This document shows, one piece after another, positions 1-12,900 of a DNA stretch of 64,000 nucleotides. The position numbers and the translations under genes were made by a program. Each line of letters opens with the position of its first letter. Within the stretch, counting starts at the first letter, position 1. Below the pieces are notes generated by a model that was not told the origin of the DNA, did no database searches, and saw only the letters and a program-made list of their open reading frames with translations. Origin of the DNA: Cyprinodon diabolis (lineage: Eukaryota > Chordata > Actinopteri > Cyprinodontiformes > Cyprinodontidae); assembly GCA_030533445.1 (NCBI GenBank), contig CM060080.1:2695206-2759205 (forward strand), in the 5' to 3' direction.

Positions 1-430
1 CTCTTTTTTAATCAAGTTTACTTTCCTTGGTCAATTGTGTGTTTTATTTTGCTACTTTCACTTGTATTAGTTACAGTATTTCTTCTTTAAATGTTTTTTG
101 TTTGTTGAAATCGTAATTTTTTTGTGTGCAATATTTTGATTAGTGCCTGTTTCTTTGAGTGAATTTGGCCCTTTTCATCTTTTTTTCTTCTTTTAAACTG
201 TAAGCTGTGTTTATATTGTTTACATACTTTTGTCGTACTGTCGTTGGGGCAGCTGCAGCTTAGCAAAGGCTCTTCCCCTCATTGCGGGATTGGAAGAGAA
301 ACGCTGGCATTTGTTTCCCACAGTATCTGCATATTCCTATATTTTTTAAGTCCTACAACAATTAGTCAGTTGTAATTTTCAAACTTTGTCTTTTAACTCA
401 CAACGTTAGTTAGCTTTAGTGCCTAAAGCA
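1..430. other. AT-rich intronic sequence, nothing recognised
   Basis: This is sequence upstream of the first visible exon, presumably intron of the giant gene. It is T-rich with no convincing splice-bounded coding segment. A GC-richer patch around 245-310 may belong to the LINE remnant that follows, but I could not align it to anything. Confidence 0.4.
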
Positions 431-745
431 AGGCTTAAGCTCAGAGGGAATCGAGCGTTTTTGGTTGCAGGTCCAAAACTTTGAAAGGGATTGCCGCTGC
501 ACATTAGACAGGCCACCTCTCTGTGTCATTTAAAACTCTTCTTAAAAGCCACCTCTTTTCTATGGCTTTTGACACCATGTAGAGTATTGATTTTATGTAT
601 ACACGGGCATATTTTTATCCTGTGCGGGCAGTGCTTTTATTTCTTTTATTTACTTTTATTTATTTTAGTTATTTTATCTTTTTTGTGCAGCACTTTGGAA
701 ACCTTTTAAATCGTGCTATATAAGTAAAGTTGATTGGATTGGATA
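431..745 (+). mobile_element. 5'-truncated LINE, 3' end of ORF2 plus tail
   Basis: Translating 436-590 in one frame gives a decayed C-terminus of a LINE reverse-transcriptase polyprotein: a stretch reading VAGPKL then LPLHIRQATSL, and FKTLLKSHLFSMAF ending at a stop near 580. The first part has a stop codon where this family usually has Trp, and a small frameshift separates the two parts. The sequence then runs through a T-rich 3' UTR to a CACTTTGGAAACC...GTGCTATATAAGTAAAGTTGATTG tail, which is typical of teleost non-LTR elements. It lies in an intron in the sense direction. The clade (CR1/L2-like or similar) cannot be fixed from this fragment. Confidence 0.65.
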
Positions 746-787
746 TATATTCATGTTTTAAATATCTTATTATTTAATTTCAAACAG

Positions 788-906
788 ATCCTGGATGCAC
801 AGAGAATGTAAAAGGAAGTAAAGAATGGGTGGAGAAAAACTTCAAGCGTTTTGTGGTCTTTGCAACACTGCAAGAACTTAAAAGTATCAACAGCAATTTT
901 TCAGCA
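788..906 (+). CDS. Upstream diverged module, K-type exon
   Basis: The exon has acceptor AACAG and donor GTAAGT and is 119 bp, the same length and phase (1 to 0) as exon K of the array. It reads DPGCTENVKGSKEWVEKNF, close to the array's DPGC...WLQTNLG pattern, with the conserved Cys, Trp and Asn-Phe. It shows that older, diverged modules lie upstream of the homogenised array. There is one sequon (NFS) at the end. Confidence 0.8.
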
Positions 907-3900
907 GTAAGTAAAGTTCCCCACATAAAACTAATTTATCTTTTGCAGAAAAAAAGGCATATGAGCATAAAAGATTAAAATCAGTCTTGAATATATTTTA
1001 AATAAATAAATCTATGTTGCCACAGACAGATGTGCTGGAAAAACTCACACCCAGACAGAAAGCAGAGCTAATACTTGACACAGAAGGCGATGCTTTGGAG
1101 GATGTCGAAATTGTCAGGGAAGTTTTCACAGATGTGGCAGCGTCTAACGAAGAGCTCGGACATTTTTTCCAGGCTTTTTCGCAGCTAAGAAAAGAGGTAA
1201 GGACTGAAACCTGAACCACAATTTCCTATGTCTGGTATAATTAATAAAAGTGATTTCAAAGATAAGAGGATAAAATAAAATAAATCAACACAATTAGGAA
1301 ATGAAAGAATATCAATTTTCTACACTGCAAAAAATCGAAATCTAAATAAGTAATTTCTTTCTTAAAATAAGTACATTTTTTCTTGAATTTAGGTGGTAAG
1401 TGCGACACTTTGCCAGTAGAACAAGACAATTTGCATTTAAAATGATAAAAAGACAATTACATTGTCTTATTTCAAGTGCATATTATCTAAATATTATATA
1501 ATATACTACTCATTCTATTGGCAAATAATATTATTTACCTGCTCAAATTGAGGGGAAATACACTTAATTTAAGAAATGTTTACTTATTTCTAGATCATTT
1601 TTGCAGTGTATGTCCGAAATGCTTAATTACTGATAAAGATAAAAAAAAAAAAAAAACATAACTGTGAAGAAATTATGATTTATTTCCAGGTTTAAAAAGT
1701 TCCTAAATTATTATTTGAATTATTATAAAATCTTTAGCATTATATGAGTATAAGAACCCCTGCTGAGCTACAAATGGGATTGTTTGCTTTGCAGAGAAAC
1801 ACTACCTTCATCCAAAATCAAGCTGTACGAGAGACCATCTTAAACCTGACTTTGAACAGCCTCGCTCCAACATTAGATTCCTTTGAAGCAGGAGACTACA
1901 AGCTGTGGTTCCAAGTCTATTTGCTCCCTGTAACAGCAAGCCTCCGCCCTGAGAGCCTTCGGGTGATACCTACCAACATCAGCTGTGAATCCTACAAAGC
2001 TATGTAAGACATCAGCCTTAAGATAATAATTTGAATCTTCAGTTTTAATCCACAAACAAACCCTGGTTCCCTATCTGTTCCAATAATACCTTTTTTTTTT
2101 CATTCTTCTCAGTGTCACGGGTCTAAGAGAAAGCCTAAAATTCCTTCCACTGCCCATGTCAATGCATGTGAGATCTAGCTTGGAATTCCTACAGAAGACC
2201 TTCCCAGGTATGCATTGAGAAGACTTTGCTGACATCTTTCCTCAGAAAAGCCTAGTACCACTGATGGCTTAAAATGCACATTGATACTATATCTAAATTC
2301 AATTGTCTTTTCAACAGGCTGTGCAAAACGTGATTCCTTGACGGTAAGCCCAAGTTCAAAGCTGTATTTCACAGAATACACACCCTACGTCAGTTTCATT
2401 TAACAGAGTAGATGGTGGCACTTTACTTTTATAAGACAAGTGATGCCCAGATTGAATTATGTTGAGTGGTATTTGACACTAATCTCATGATTGTTGTTTG
2501 TTTGTCCACAGTGCAAAGAGACACATGTTGATGGTAAGTCTGCTGAATATCACTGGTTTATAAATTGAGAAGAAAAAAAAAAACGAATTACTCAAAAACC
2601 CTTATCTGATTCACACATTTTACTGTTTTTCATAGAAATGCTCATCTGCTCTGGAGTGAACAGGTGAGAGGAGGACTGTCTTATCTGATACAAATATATC
2701 AAGTAAGTTTACAAAATGTAACCAGGCTGAAATGCTTTATCACTGTTTTGCACAGCACTCAACTCCAGCAAACACTGCAAGATGACAATTCCACTTCAGG
2801 TGTATGCAATTTTACCATCATTGAACATGCCTGTACCAAGGTAAGATGTTCATGTGCTAGCAGTAAATCCAAGGCAACATTTTGCCCTGGCTGTACTATA
2901 TATTGGTAAAACCTCAGAAACTCAAAGCGTGCTTCATTTCTTCTTTAGCCATCACAACTCACAGCAGGCAACTTGGCCAGTCTCCTGAAATGCTCTGTAG
3001 AGAGCAACATGCCAGATAAGGTGGAAGTTTGGCAGCTTCTTTTCCAAAAAACTTCTCCCGTGCTCCGCCAGGCTCTGGGCATGTTCGCCACCATGGTATA
3101 TCCAGTGGGATCATTTCAGAATACTATTGCCTTTTTAGTGTAATCTCTACATCCAACCAATTTTTTGCTCAATTTTTAGGCCCCCAACACCATGAACTCT
3201 GCCTATTCCAATTCTCTTGATGCTCTGGGAGAGGTGGTGGTCAAAAACTTTACTCAGGATCAACTGAAGAGTGAGGATGCAATTAGAAGGGGCTTTCAGT
3301 TTGAGCTCCGTCCGTTCCTGGCCTCTCCATCAACAAATTTCCTCTCCTGCCTTGGCACATACAACTTCAGTTGCCAGACATATCAGATTGTGTAAGTACA
3401 CGCAAGACATTTTGCATGATCATGCACAATATCTACAAGAAATTTGTAAATTCCTTTGATGTTGAAATCCTTTGCCCAAATTTTTAGCATTGAGGCATTC
3501 AGCAACCAAAGCCACCTGATGGACGACGACAGGAAGCGACTAGTCTTAACCCACTTCATCAAACCGTTCCTCTCCAGAAAAGATTTGCCAGGTAAAGACA
3601 AGCTCTCAGGTCATACATGGTAAACAACTGATTGCAATCCATTAAAACGAGAAAGTGCTCTGACCTCCTGGTATTTTTGCAGACCCAGGCTGTGTGTCAT
3701 CTGCCAATGGTAGTCAGCTCTGGCTACAGACCAATCTTGGAATTTTCTCTGATTTTGCAAGCATAGAGGATTTGCAAGCCCTTAACCCCAACTTCTCCAG
3801 CGTGAGTAGCTAGCGGCTTTGACTGGTTTTGTAAGGGCTCAAGACTTTTCTGCCCTGAAGTGTTACAAGAACTTCTACCTGAATCCTTTTCCTGTACTTT

Positions 3901-6900
3901 TGCAGGAGCAGGTCCTGTCAGAACTGTCTCCCTCCCAAGTAGCACAGTTACTGCAGAGCTCAGACATCAGAAATGACACAAAGTTAATCGATCGAGTCTT
4001 TGATCGACTGGAGAAGGGAGAAGCTGTTGAAAATGTGGATGAATTCTTTACACAGCTTACCAAGCAGGAGCAGGTAAGCTAACCAATCAAGTGGAAAAAC
4101 AAGCCCCATTTTGAAAATTCAAATGCTTATGTTTCATCCAAGTTATGATATAGAAAAGAATTCATAGAACTTTGCCCTTTTTGCAACCTTTGAAAAGTAC
4201 TGTATGAGGACTTCTAATATAGCAACTTAGCGGTGTTTGATCTCTCTCCTTTAATCATGTGTAAGGCCCCAGAGTTCCAAGCTGACGTGAGGGATCGCAT
4301 CATGAACAGGACCTACATGATCATCAGTCCCTCTTTCCAATTGTTCACTGCTGTGGACTTTAAAGCTTGGTTCCAAGTCAAACTGGTCCCTGTCCTTGCA
4401 AGTTTCACTCCAGAAATGCTCCGAGGTGTAACTACCGGCATGAACTGCACAAACTATCGTATCATGTGAGTTGCATTTGAAGAACAACCAAGACTTGAAT
4501 TCTCAAAAAAATAAAGAGTACTCTTAAGGAATGGTGTCTGAAAGATTTGTGCCAATCTTTGCAGTGTGAGAGGAATGGGGAAAGTTGTCACTGCCATACC
4601 TCAGCAAAGACTACAGGCGACGGTTGATGTTTTACTGAAATACCTAAAAGACTCTGCTGATGTCATCAACCAAAAAGGTAGGGCCGTCTTCAATACTCTG
4701 GTCACTTTGCCATAGCTTTGTAGAATGCAAAAAAAGCCTTAAAGGGGTTATTGAAAAAAAACCAGACGGATTTGAAGAAAACAATTGTTCGAATATGCGT
4801 ACATGTTCCTCAGTTTGCAGACAAGGAATCGAGAGTGATGCCCAATGGATTGAAGAAAACCTGGGTCCATTTAGTCAATACGCAACATATTCTGAGCTGA
4901 AGTTCTTCAACCTGTCTCAGGTGAGCGAACAATCCTACTCCAGATGTTTGTCAAAAGCAACAGCAAAATCTCTACTTTGCGGCAGGTACACACACTGGCA
5001 GCTGTGACAAGCGGAATAGCAAAGAAATTAACATGTTCTTTTTCATTCTGTCATCAGGCAGCGCTTGTGGATGTTCTTTCCCCTGCTCAGAAAGCTGAGC
5101 TACTGACAGATCCAGAAAGTGGTGCTTTGGAAGATGCCTCGCTTGTGAGGGAGGTCCTTACAAACCTGACAGAGTCCGGGGATACAGAGCAGCTTAGTCA
5201 GTTTTTCCAAGAGTTCACAACGTCCCTGCAGAAGGTAAATGCCAAAGTCAAATTTTACCATTGCTCCCAAAGTATCTCCTTTTAAAATATCTTTGAAAGT
5301 AAATGCCATATAACTCCTGCTTTGGACTTATGCTGTGTGTTTCAAAGAGGTCAATTGTAAACTAAAAAATGTATGTTTGGAATGGCTGTCGCTAAATGTT
5401 GGCCAAGAAATCTTTTGTCCTGGTTGTCATAAAACCTGAGTCTGAAGCTTTGCCACAGACCTTGCTGATCGTCTCTAGGATTTTATAAGAACCCTTGCTG
5501 AGCTACAAATGGGATTCTTTGCTTTGCAGAGAAACACTACCTTCATCCAAAATCCAGCTGTACGAGAGACCATCTTAAACCTGACTTTGAACAGCCTCGC
5601 TCCAACATTAGACTCCTTTGAAGCAGGAGACTACAAGCTGTGGTTCCAAGTCTATTTGCTCCCTGTAACAGCAAGCCTCCGCCCAGAGAGCCTGCGGGTG
5701 ATACCTGCCAACATCAGCTGTGAATCCTACAAAGCTATGTAAGACATCAGCCTTAAGATAATAATTTGAATCTTCAGTTTTAATCCACAAACAAACCCTG
5801 GTTCCCTATCTGTCCCAATAATACCTTTTTTTTTTCATTCTTCTCAGTGTCACGGGTCTAAGAGAAAGCCTAAAATTCCTTCCACTGCCCATATCAATGA
5901 ATGTGAGATCAACCTTGGAATTCCTACAGAAGACCTTCCCAGGTATGCATTGAGAAGACTTTGCTGACATCTTTCCTCAGAAAAGCCTAGTACCACTGAT
6001 GGCTTAAAATGCACATTGATACTATATCTAAATTCAATTGTCTTTTCAACAGGCTGTGCAAAACGTGATTCCTTGACGGTAAGCCCAAGTTCAAAGCTGT
6101 ATTTCACAGAATACACACCCTACGTCAGTTTCATTTAACAGACTAGATGGTGGCACTTTACTTTTATAAGACAAGTGATGCCCAGATTGAATTATGTTGA
6201 GTGGTATTTGACACTAATCTCATGATTGTTGTTTGTTTGTCCACAGTGCAAAGAGACACATGTTGATGGTAAGTCTGCTGAATATCACTGGTTTATAAAT
6301 TGAGAAGAAAAAAAAACGAATTACTCAAAAACCCTTATCTGATTCACAAATTTTACTGTTTTTCATAGAAATGCTCATCTGCTCTGGAGTGAACAGGTGA
6401 GAGGAGGACTGTCTTATCTGATACAAATATATCAAGTAAGTTTACAAAATGTAACCAGGGTGAAATGCTTTATCACTGTTTTTCACAGCACTCAACTCCA
6501 GCAAACACTGCAAGATGACAATTCCACTTCAGGTGTATGCAATTTTACCATCATTGAACATGCCTGTACCACGGTAAGATGTTCATGTGCTAGCAGTAAA
6601 TCCAAGGCAACATTTTGCCCTGGCTGTACTATATATTGGTAAAACCTCAGAAACTCAAAGCTTGCTTCATTTCTTCTTTAGCCATCACAACTCACAGCAG
6701 GCAACTTGGCCAGTCTCCTGAAATGCTCTGTAGAGAGCAACATGCCAGATAAGGTGGAAGTTTGGCAGCTTCTTTTCCAAAAAACTTCTCCCGTGCTCCG
6801 CCAGGCTCTGGGCATGTTCGCCACCATGGTATATCCAGTGGGATCATTTCAGAATACTATTGCCTTTTTAGTGCCATCTCTACATCCAACCAATTTTTTC

Positions 6901-9900
6901 TTAATTTTTAGGCCCCCAACACCATGAACTCTGCCTATTCCAATTCTCTTGATGCTCTGGGAGAGGTGGTGGTCACAAACTTTACTCAGGATCAACTGAA
7001 GAGTGAGGATGCAATTAGAAGGGGCTTTCAGTTTGAGCTCCGTCCGTTCCTGGCCTCTCCATCAACAAATTTCCTCTCCTGCCTTGGCACATACAACTTC
7101 AGTTGCCAGACATATCAGATTGTGTAAGTACACGCAAGACATTTTGCATGATCATGCACAATATCTACAAGAAATTTGTAAATTCCTTTGATGTTGAAAT
7201 CCTTTGCCCAAATTTTTAGCATTGAGGCATTCAGCAACCAAAGCCACCTGATGGACGACGACAGGAAGCGACTAGTCTTAACCCACTTCATCAAACCGTT
7301 CCTCTCCAGAAAAGATTTGCCAGGTAAAGACAAGCTCTCAGGTCATACATGGTAAACAACTGATTGCAATCCATTAAAACGAGAAAGTGCTCTGACCTCC
7401 TGGTATTTTTGCAGACCCAGGCTGTGTGTCATCTGCCAATGGTAGTCAGCTCTGGCTACAGACCAATCTTGGAATTTTCTCTGATTTTGCAAGCATAGAG
7501 GATTTGCAAGCCCTTAACCCCAACTTCTCCAGCGTGAGTAGCTAGCGGCTTTGACTGGTTTTGTAAGGGCTCAAGACTTTTCTGCCCTGAAGTGTTACAA
7601 GAACTTCTACCTGAATCCTTTTCCTGTACTTTTGCAGGAGCAGGTCCTGTCAGAACTGTCTCCCTCCCAAGTAGCACAGTTACTGCAGAGCTCAGACATC
7701 AGAAATGACACAAAGTTAATCGATCGAGTCTTTGATCGACTGGAGAAGGGAGAAGCTGTTGAAAATGTGGATGAATTCTTTACACAGCTTACCAAGCAGG
7801 AGCAGGTAAGCTAAACAATCAAGTGGAAAAACAAGCCCCATTTTGAAAATTCAAATGCTTATATGTTTCATCCAAGTTATGATATAGAAAAGAATTCATA
7901 GAACTTTGCCCTTTTTGCAACCTTTGAAAAATACTGTATGAGGACTTCTAATATAGCAACTTAGCAGTGTTTGATCTCTCTCCTTTAATCATGTGTAAGG
8001 CCCCAGAGTTCCAAGCTGACGTGAGGGATCGCATCATGAACAGGACCTACATGATCATCAGTCCCTCTTTCCAATTGTTCACTGCTGTGGACTTTAAAGC
8101 TTGGTTCCAAGTCAAACTGGTCCCTGTCCTTGCAAGTTTCACTCCAGAAATGCTCCGAGGTGTAACTACCGGCATGAACTGCACAAACTATCGTATCATG
8201 TGAGTTGCATTTGAAGAACAACCAAGACTTGAATTCTCAAAAAAATAAAGAGTACTCTTAAGGAATGGTGTCTGAAAGATTTGTGCCAATCTTTGCAGTG
8301 TGAGAGGAATGGGGAAAGTTGTCACTGCCATACCTCAGCAAAGACTACAGGCGACGGTTGATGTTTTACTGAAATACCTAAAAGACTCTGCTGATGTCAT
8401 CAACCAAAAAGGTAGGGCCGTCTTCAATACTCTGGTCACTTTGCCATAGTTTTGTAGAATGCAAAAAAAGCCTTAAAGGGGTTATTGAAAAAAAACAGAC
8501 GCATTTGAAGAAAACAATTGTTCAAATATGCGTACATGTTCCTTAGTTTGCAGACAAGGAATCGAGAGTGATGCCCAATGGATTGAAGAAAACCTGGGTC
8601 CATTTAGTCAATACGCAACATATTCTGAGCTGAAGTTCTTCAACCTGTCTCAGGTGAGTGAACAATCCTACTCCAGATGTTTGTCAAAAGCAACAGCAAA
8701 ATCTCTACTTTGCGGCAGGTACACACACTGGCTGCTGTGACAAGCGGAATAGAAAAGAAATTAACATGTTCTTTTTCATTCTGTCATCAGGCAGCGCTTG
8801 TGGATGTTCTTTCCCCTGCTCAGAAAGCTGAGCTACTGACAGATCCAGAAAGTGGTGCTTTGGAAGATGCCTCGCTTGTGAGGGAGGTCCTTACAAACCT
8901 GACAGAGTCCGGGGATACAGAGCAGCTTAGTCAGTTTTTCCAAGAGTTCACAACGTCCCTGCAGAAGGTAAATGCCAAAGTCAAATTTTACCATTGCTCC
9001 CAAAGTATCTCCTTTTAAAATATCTTTGAAAGTAAATGTCATATAACTCCTGCTTTGGACTTATGCTGTGTGTTTCAAAGAGGTCAATTGTAAACTAAAA
9101 AATGTATGTTTGGAATGGCTGTCGCTAAATGTTGGCCAAGAAATCTTTTGTCCTGGTTGTCATAAAACCTGAGTCTGAAGCTTTGCCACAGACCTTGCTG
9201 ATCGTCTCTAGAATTTTATAAGAACCCTTGCAGAGCTACAAATGGGATTCTTTGCTTTGCAGAGAAACACTACCTTCATCCAAAATCCAGCTGTACGAGA
9301 GATCATCTTAAACCTGACTTTGAACAGCCTCGCTCCAACATTAGACTCCTTTGAAGCAGGAGACTACAAGCTGTGGTTCCAAGTCTATTTGCTCCCTGTA
9401 ACAGCAAGCCTCCGCCCTGAGAGCCTGCGGGTGATACCTACCAACATCAGCTGTGAATCCTACAAAGCTATGTAAGACATCAGCCTTAAGATAATAATTT
9501 GAATCTTCAGTTTTAATCCACAAACAAACCCTGGTTCCCTATCTGTCCCAATAATACCTTTTTTTTTCATTCTTCTCAGTGTCACGGGTCTAAGAGAAAG
9601 CCTAAAATTCCTTCCACTGCCCATATCAATGAATGTGAGATCAACCTTGGAATTCCTACAGAAGACCTTCCCAGGTATGCATTGAGAAGACTTTGCTGAC
9701 ATCTTTCCTCAGAAAAGCCTAGTACCACTGATGGCTTAAAATGCACATTGATACTATATCTAAATTCAATTGTTTTTTCAACAGGCTGTGCAAAACGTGA
9801 TTCCTTGACGGTAAGCCCAAGTTCAAAGCTGTGTTTCACAGAATACACACCCTACGTCAGTTTCATTTAACAGACTAGATGGTGGCACTTTACTTTTATA

Positions 9901-12900
9901 AGACAAGTGATGCCCAGATTGAATTATGTTGAGTGGTATTTGACACTAATCTCATGATTGTTGTTTGTTTGTCCACAGTGCAAAGAGACACATGTTGATG
10001 GTAAGTCTGCTGAATATCACTGGTTTATAAATTGAGAAGAAAAAAAAACGAATTACTCAAAAACCCTTATCTGATTCACAAATTTTACTGTTTTTCATAG
10101 AAATGCTCATCTGCTCTGGAGTGAACAGGTGAGAGGAGGACTGTCTTATCTGATACAAATATATCAAGTAAGTTTACAAAATGTAAGCAGGCTGAAATGC
10201 TTTATCACTGTTTTGCACAGCACTCAACTCCAGCAAACACTGCAAGATGACAATTCCACTTCAGGTGTATGCAATTTTACCATCATTGAACATGCCTGTA
10301 CCACGGTAAGATGTTCATGTGCTAGCAGTAAATCCAAGGCAACATTTTGCCCTGGCTGTACTATATATTGGTAAAACCTCAGAAACTCAAAGCTTGCTTC
10401 ATTTCTTCTTTAGCCATCACAACTCACAGCAGGCAACTTGGCCAGTCTCCTGAAATGCTCTGTAGAGAGCAACATGCCAGATAAGGTGGAAGTTTGGCAG
10501 CTTCTTTTCCAAAAAACTTCTCCCGTGCTCCGCCAGGCTCTGGGCATGTTCGCCACCATGGTATATCCAGTGGGATCATTTCAGAATACTATTGCCTTTT
10601 TAGTGTCATCTCTACATCCAACCAATTTTTTGCTCAATTTTTAGGCCCCCAACACCATGAACTCTGCCTATTCCAATTCTCTTGATGCTCTGGGAGAGGT
10701 GGTGGTCAAAAACTTTACTCAGGATCAACTGAAGAGTGAGGATGCAATTAGAAGGGGCTTTCAGTTTGAGCTCCGTCCGTTCCTGGCCTCTCCATCAACA
10801 AATTTCCTCTCCTGCCTTGGCACATACAACTTCAGTTGCCAGACATATCAGATTGTGTAAGTACACGCAAGACATTTTGCATGATCATGCACAATATCTA
10901 CAAGAAATTTGTAAATTCCTTTGATGTTGAAATCCTTTGCCCAAATTTTTAGCATTGAGGCATTCAGCAACCAAAGCCACCAGATGGACGACGACAGGAA
11001 GCGACTAGTCTTAACCCAATTCATCAAACCGTACCTCTCCAGAAAAGATTTGCCAGGTAAAGACAAGCTCTCAGCTCATACATGGTAAACAACTGATTGC
11101 AATCCATTAAAACGAGAAAGTGCTCTGACCTCCTGGTATTTTTGCAGACCCAGGCTGTGTGTCATCTGCCAATGGTAGTCAGCTCTGGCTACAGACCAAT
11201 CTTGGAATTTTCTCTGATTTTGCAAGCATAGAGGATTTGCAAGCCCTTAACCCCAACTTCTCCAGCGTGAGTAGCTAGCGGCTTTGACTGGTTTTGTAAG
11301 GGCTCAAGAATTTTCTGCCCTGAAGTGTTACAAGAACTTCTACCTGAATCCTTTTCCTGTACTTTTGCAGGAGCAGGTCCTGTCAGAACTGTCTCCCTCC
11401 CAAGTAGCACAGTTACTGCAGAGCTCAGACATCAGAAATGACACAAAGTTAATCGATCGAGTCTTTGATCGACTGGAGAAGGGAGAAGCTGTTGAAAATG
11501 TGGATGAATTCTTTACACAGCTTACCAAGCAGGAGCAGGTAAGCTAACCAATCAAGTGGAAAAACAAGCCCCATTTTGAAAATTCAAATGCTTATGTTTC
11601 ATCCAAGTTATGATATAGAAAAGAATTCATAGAACTTTGCCCTTTTTGCAACCTTTGAAAAGTACTGTATGAGGACTTCTAATATAGCAACTTAGCGGTG
11701 TTTGATCTCTCTCCTTTAATCATGTGTAAGGCCCCAGAGTTCCAAGCTGACGTGAGGGATCGCATCATGAACAGGACCTACATGATCATCAGTCCCTCTT
11801 TCCAATTGTTCACTGCTGTGGACTTTAAAGCTTGGTTCCAAGTCAAACTGGTCCCTGTCCTTGCAAGTTTCACTCCAGAAATGCTCCGAGGTGTAACTAC
11901 CGGCATGAACTGCACAAACTATCGTATCATGTGAGTTGCATTTGAAGAACAACCAAGACTTGAATTCTCAAAAAAATAAAGAGTACTCTTAAGGAATGGT
12001 GTCTGAAAGATTTGTGCCAATCTTTGCAGTGTGAGAGGAATGGGGAATGTTGTCACTGCCATACCTCAGCAAAGACTACAGGCGACGGTTGATGTTTTAC
12101 TGAAATACCTAAAAGACTCTGCTGATGTCATCAACCAAAAAGGTAGGGCCGTCTTCAATACTCTGGTCACTTTGCCATAGTTTTGTAGAATGCAAAAAAA
12201 GCCTTAAAGGGGTTATTGAAAAAAAACAGACGCATTTGAAGAAAACAATTGTTCAAATATGCGTACATGTTCCTTAGTTTGCAGACAAGGAATCGAGAGT
12301 GATGCCCAATGGATTGAAGAAAACCTGGGTCCATTTAGTCAATACGCAACATATTCTGAGCTGAAGTTCTTCAACCTGTCTCAGGTGAGTGAACAATCCT
12401 ACTCCAGATGTTTGTCAAAAGCAACAGCAAAATCTCTATTTTGCGGCAGGTACACACACTGGCTGCTGTGACAAGCGGAATAGAAAAGAAATTAACATGT
12501 TCTTTTTCATTCTGTCATCAGGCAGCGCTTGTGGATGTTCTTTCCCCTGCTCAGAAAGCTGAGCTACTGACAGATCCAGAAAGTGGTGCTTTGGAAGATG
12601 CCTCGCTTGTGAGGGAGGTCCTTACAAACCTGACAGAGTCCGGGGATACAGAGCAGCTTAGTCAGTTTTTCCAAGAGTTCACAACGTCCCTGCAGAAGGT
12701 AAATGCCAAAGTCAAATTTTACCATTGCTCCCAAAGTATCTCCTTTTAAAATATCTTTGAAAGTAAATGTCATATAACTCCTGCTTTGGACTTATGCTGT
12801 GTGTTTCAAAGAGGTCAATTGTAAACTAAAAAAATGTATGTTTGGAATGGCTGTCGCTAAATGTTGGCCAAGAAATCTTTTGTCCTGGTTGTCATAAAAC

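Noticed and set aside
3724..4063. Recurrent minus-strand open frames in each unit (60-94 codons)
   Set aside because: They are antisense shadows of exons K, L, M and B, repeated because the unit is repeated.
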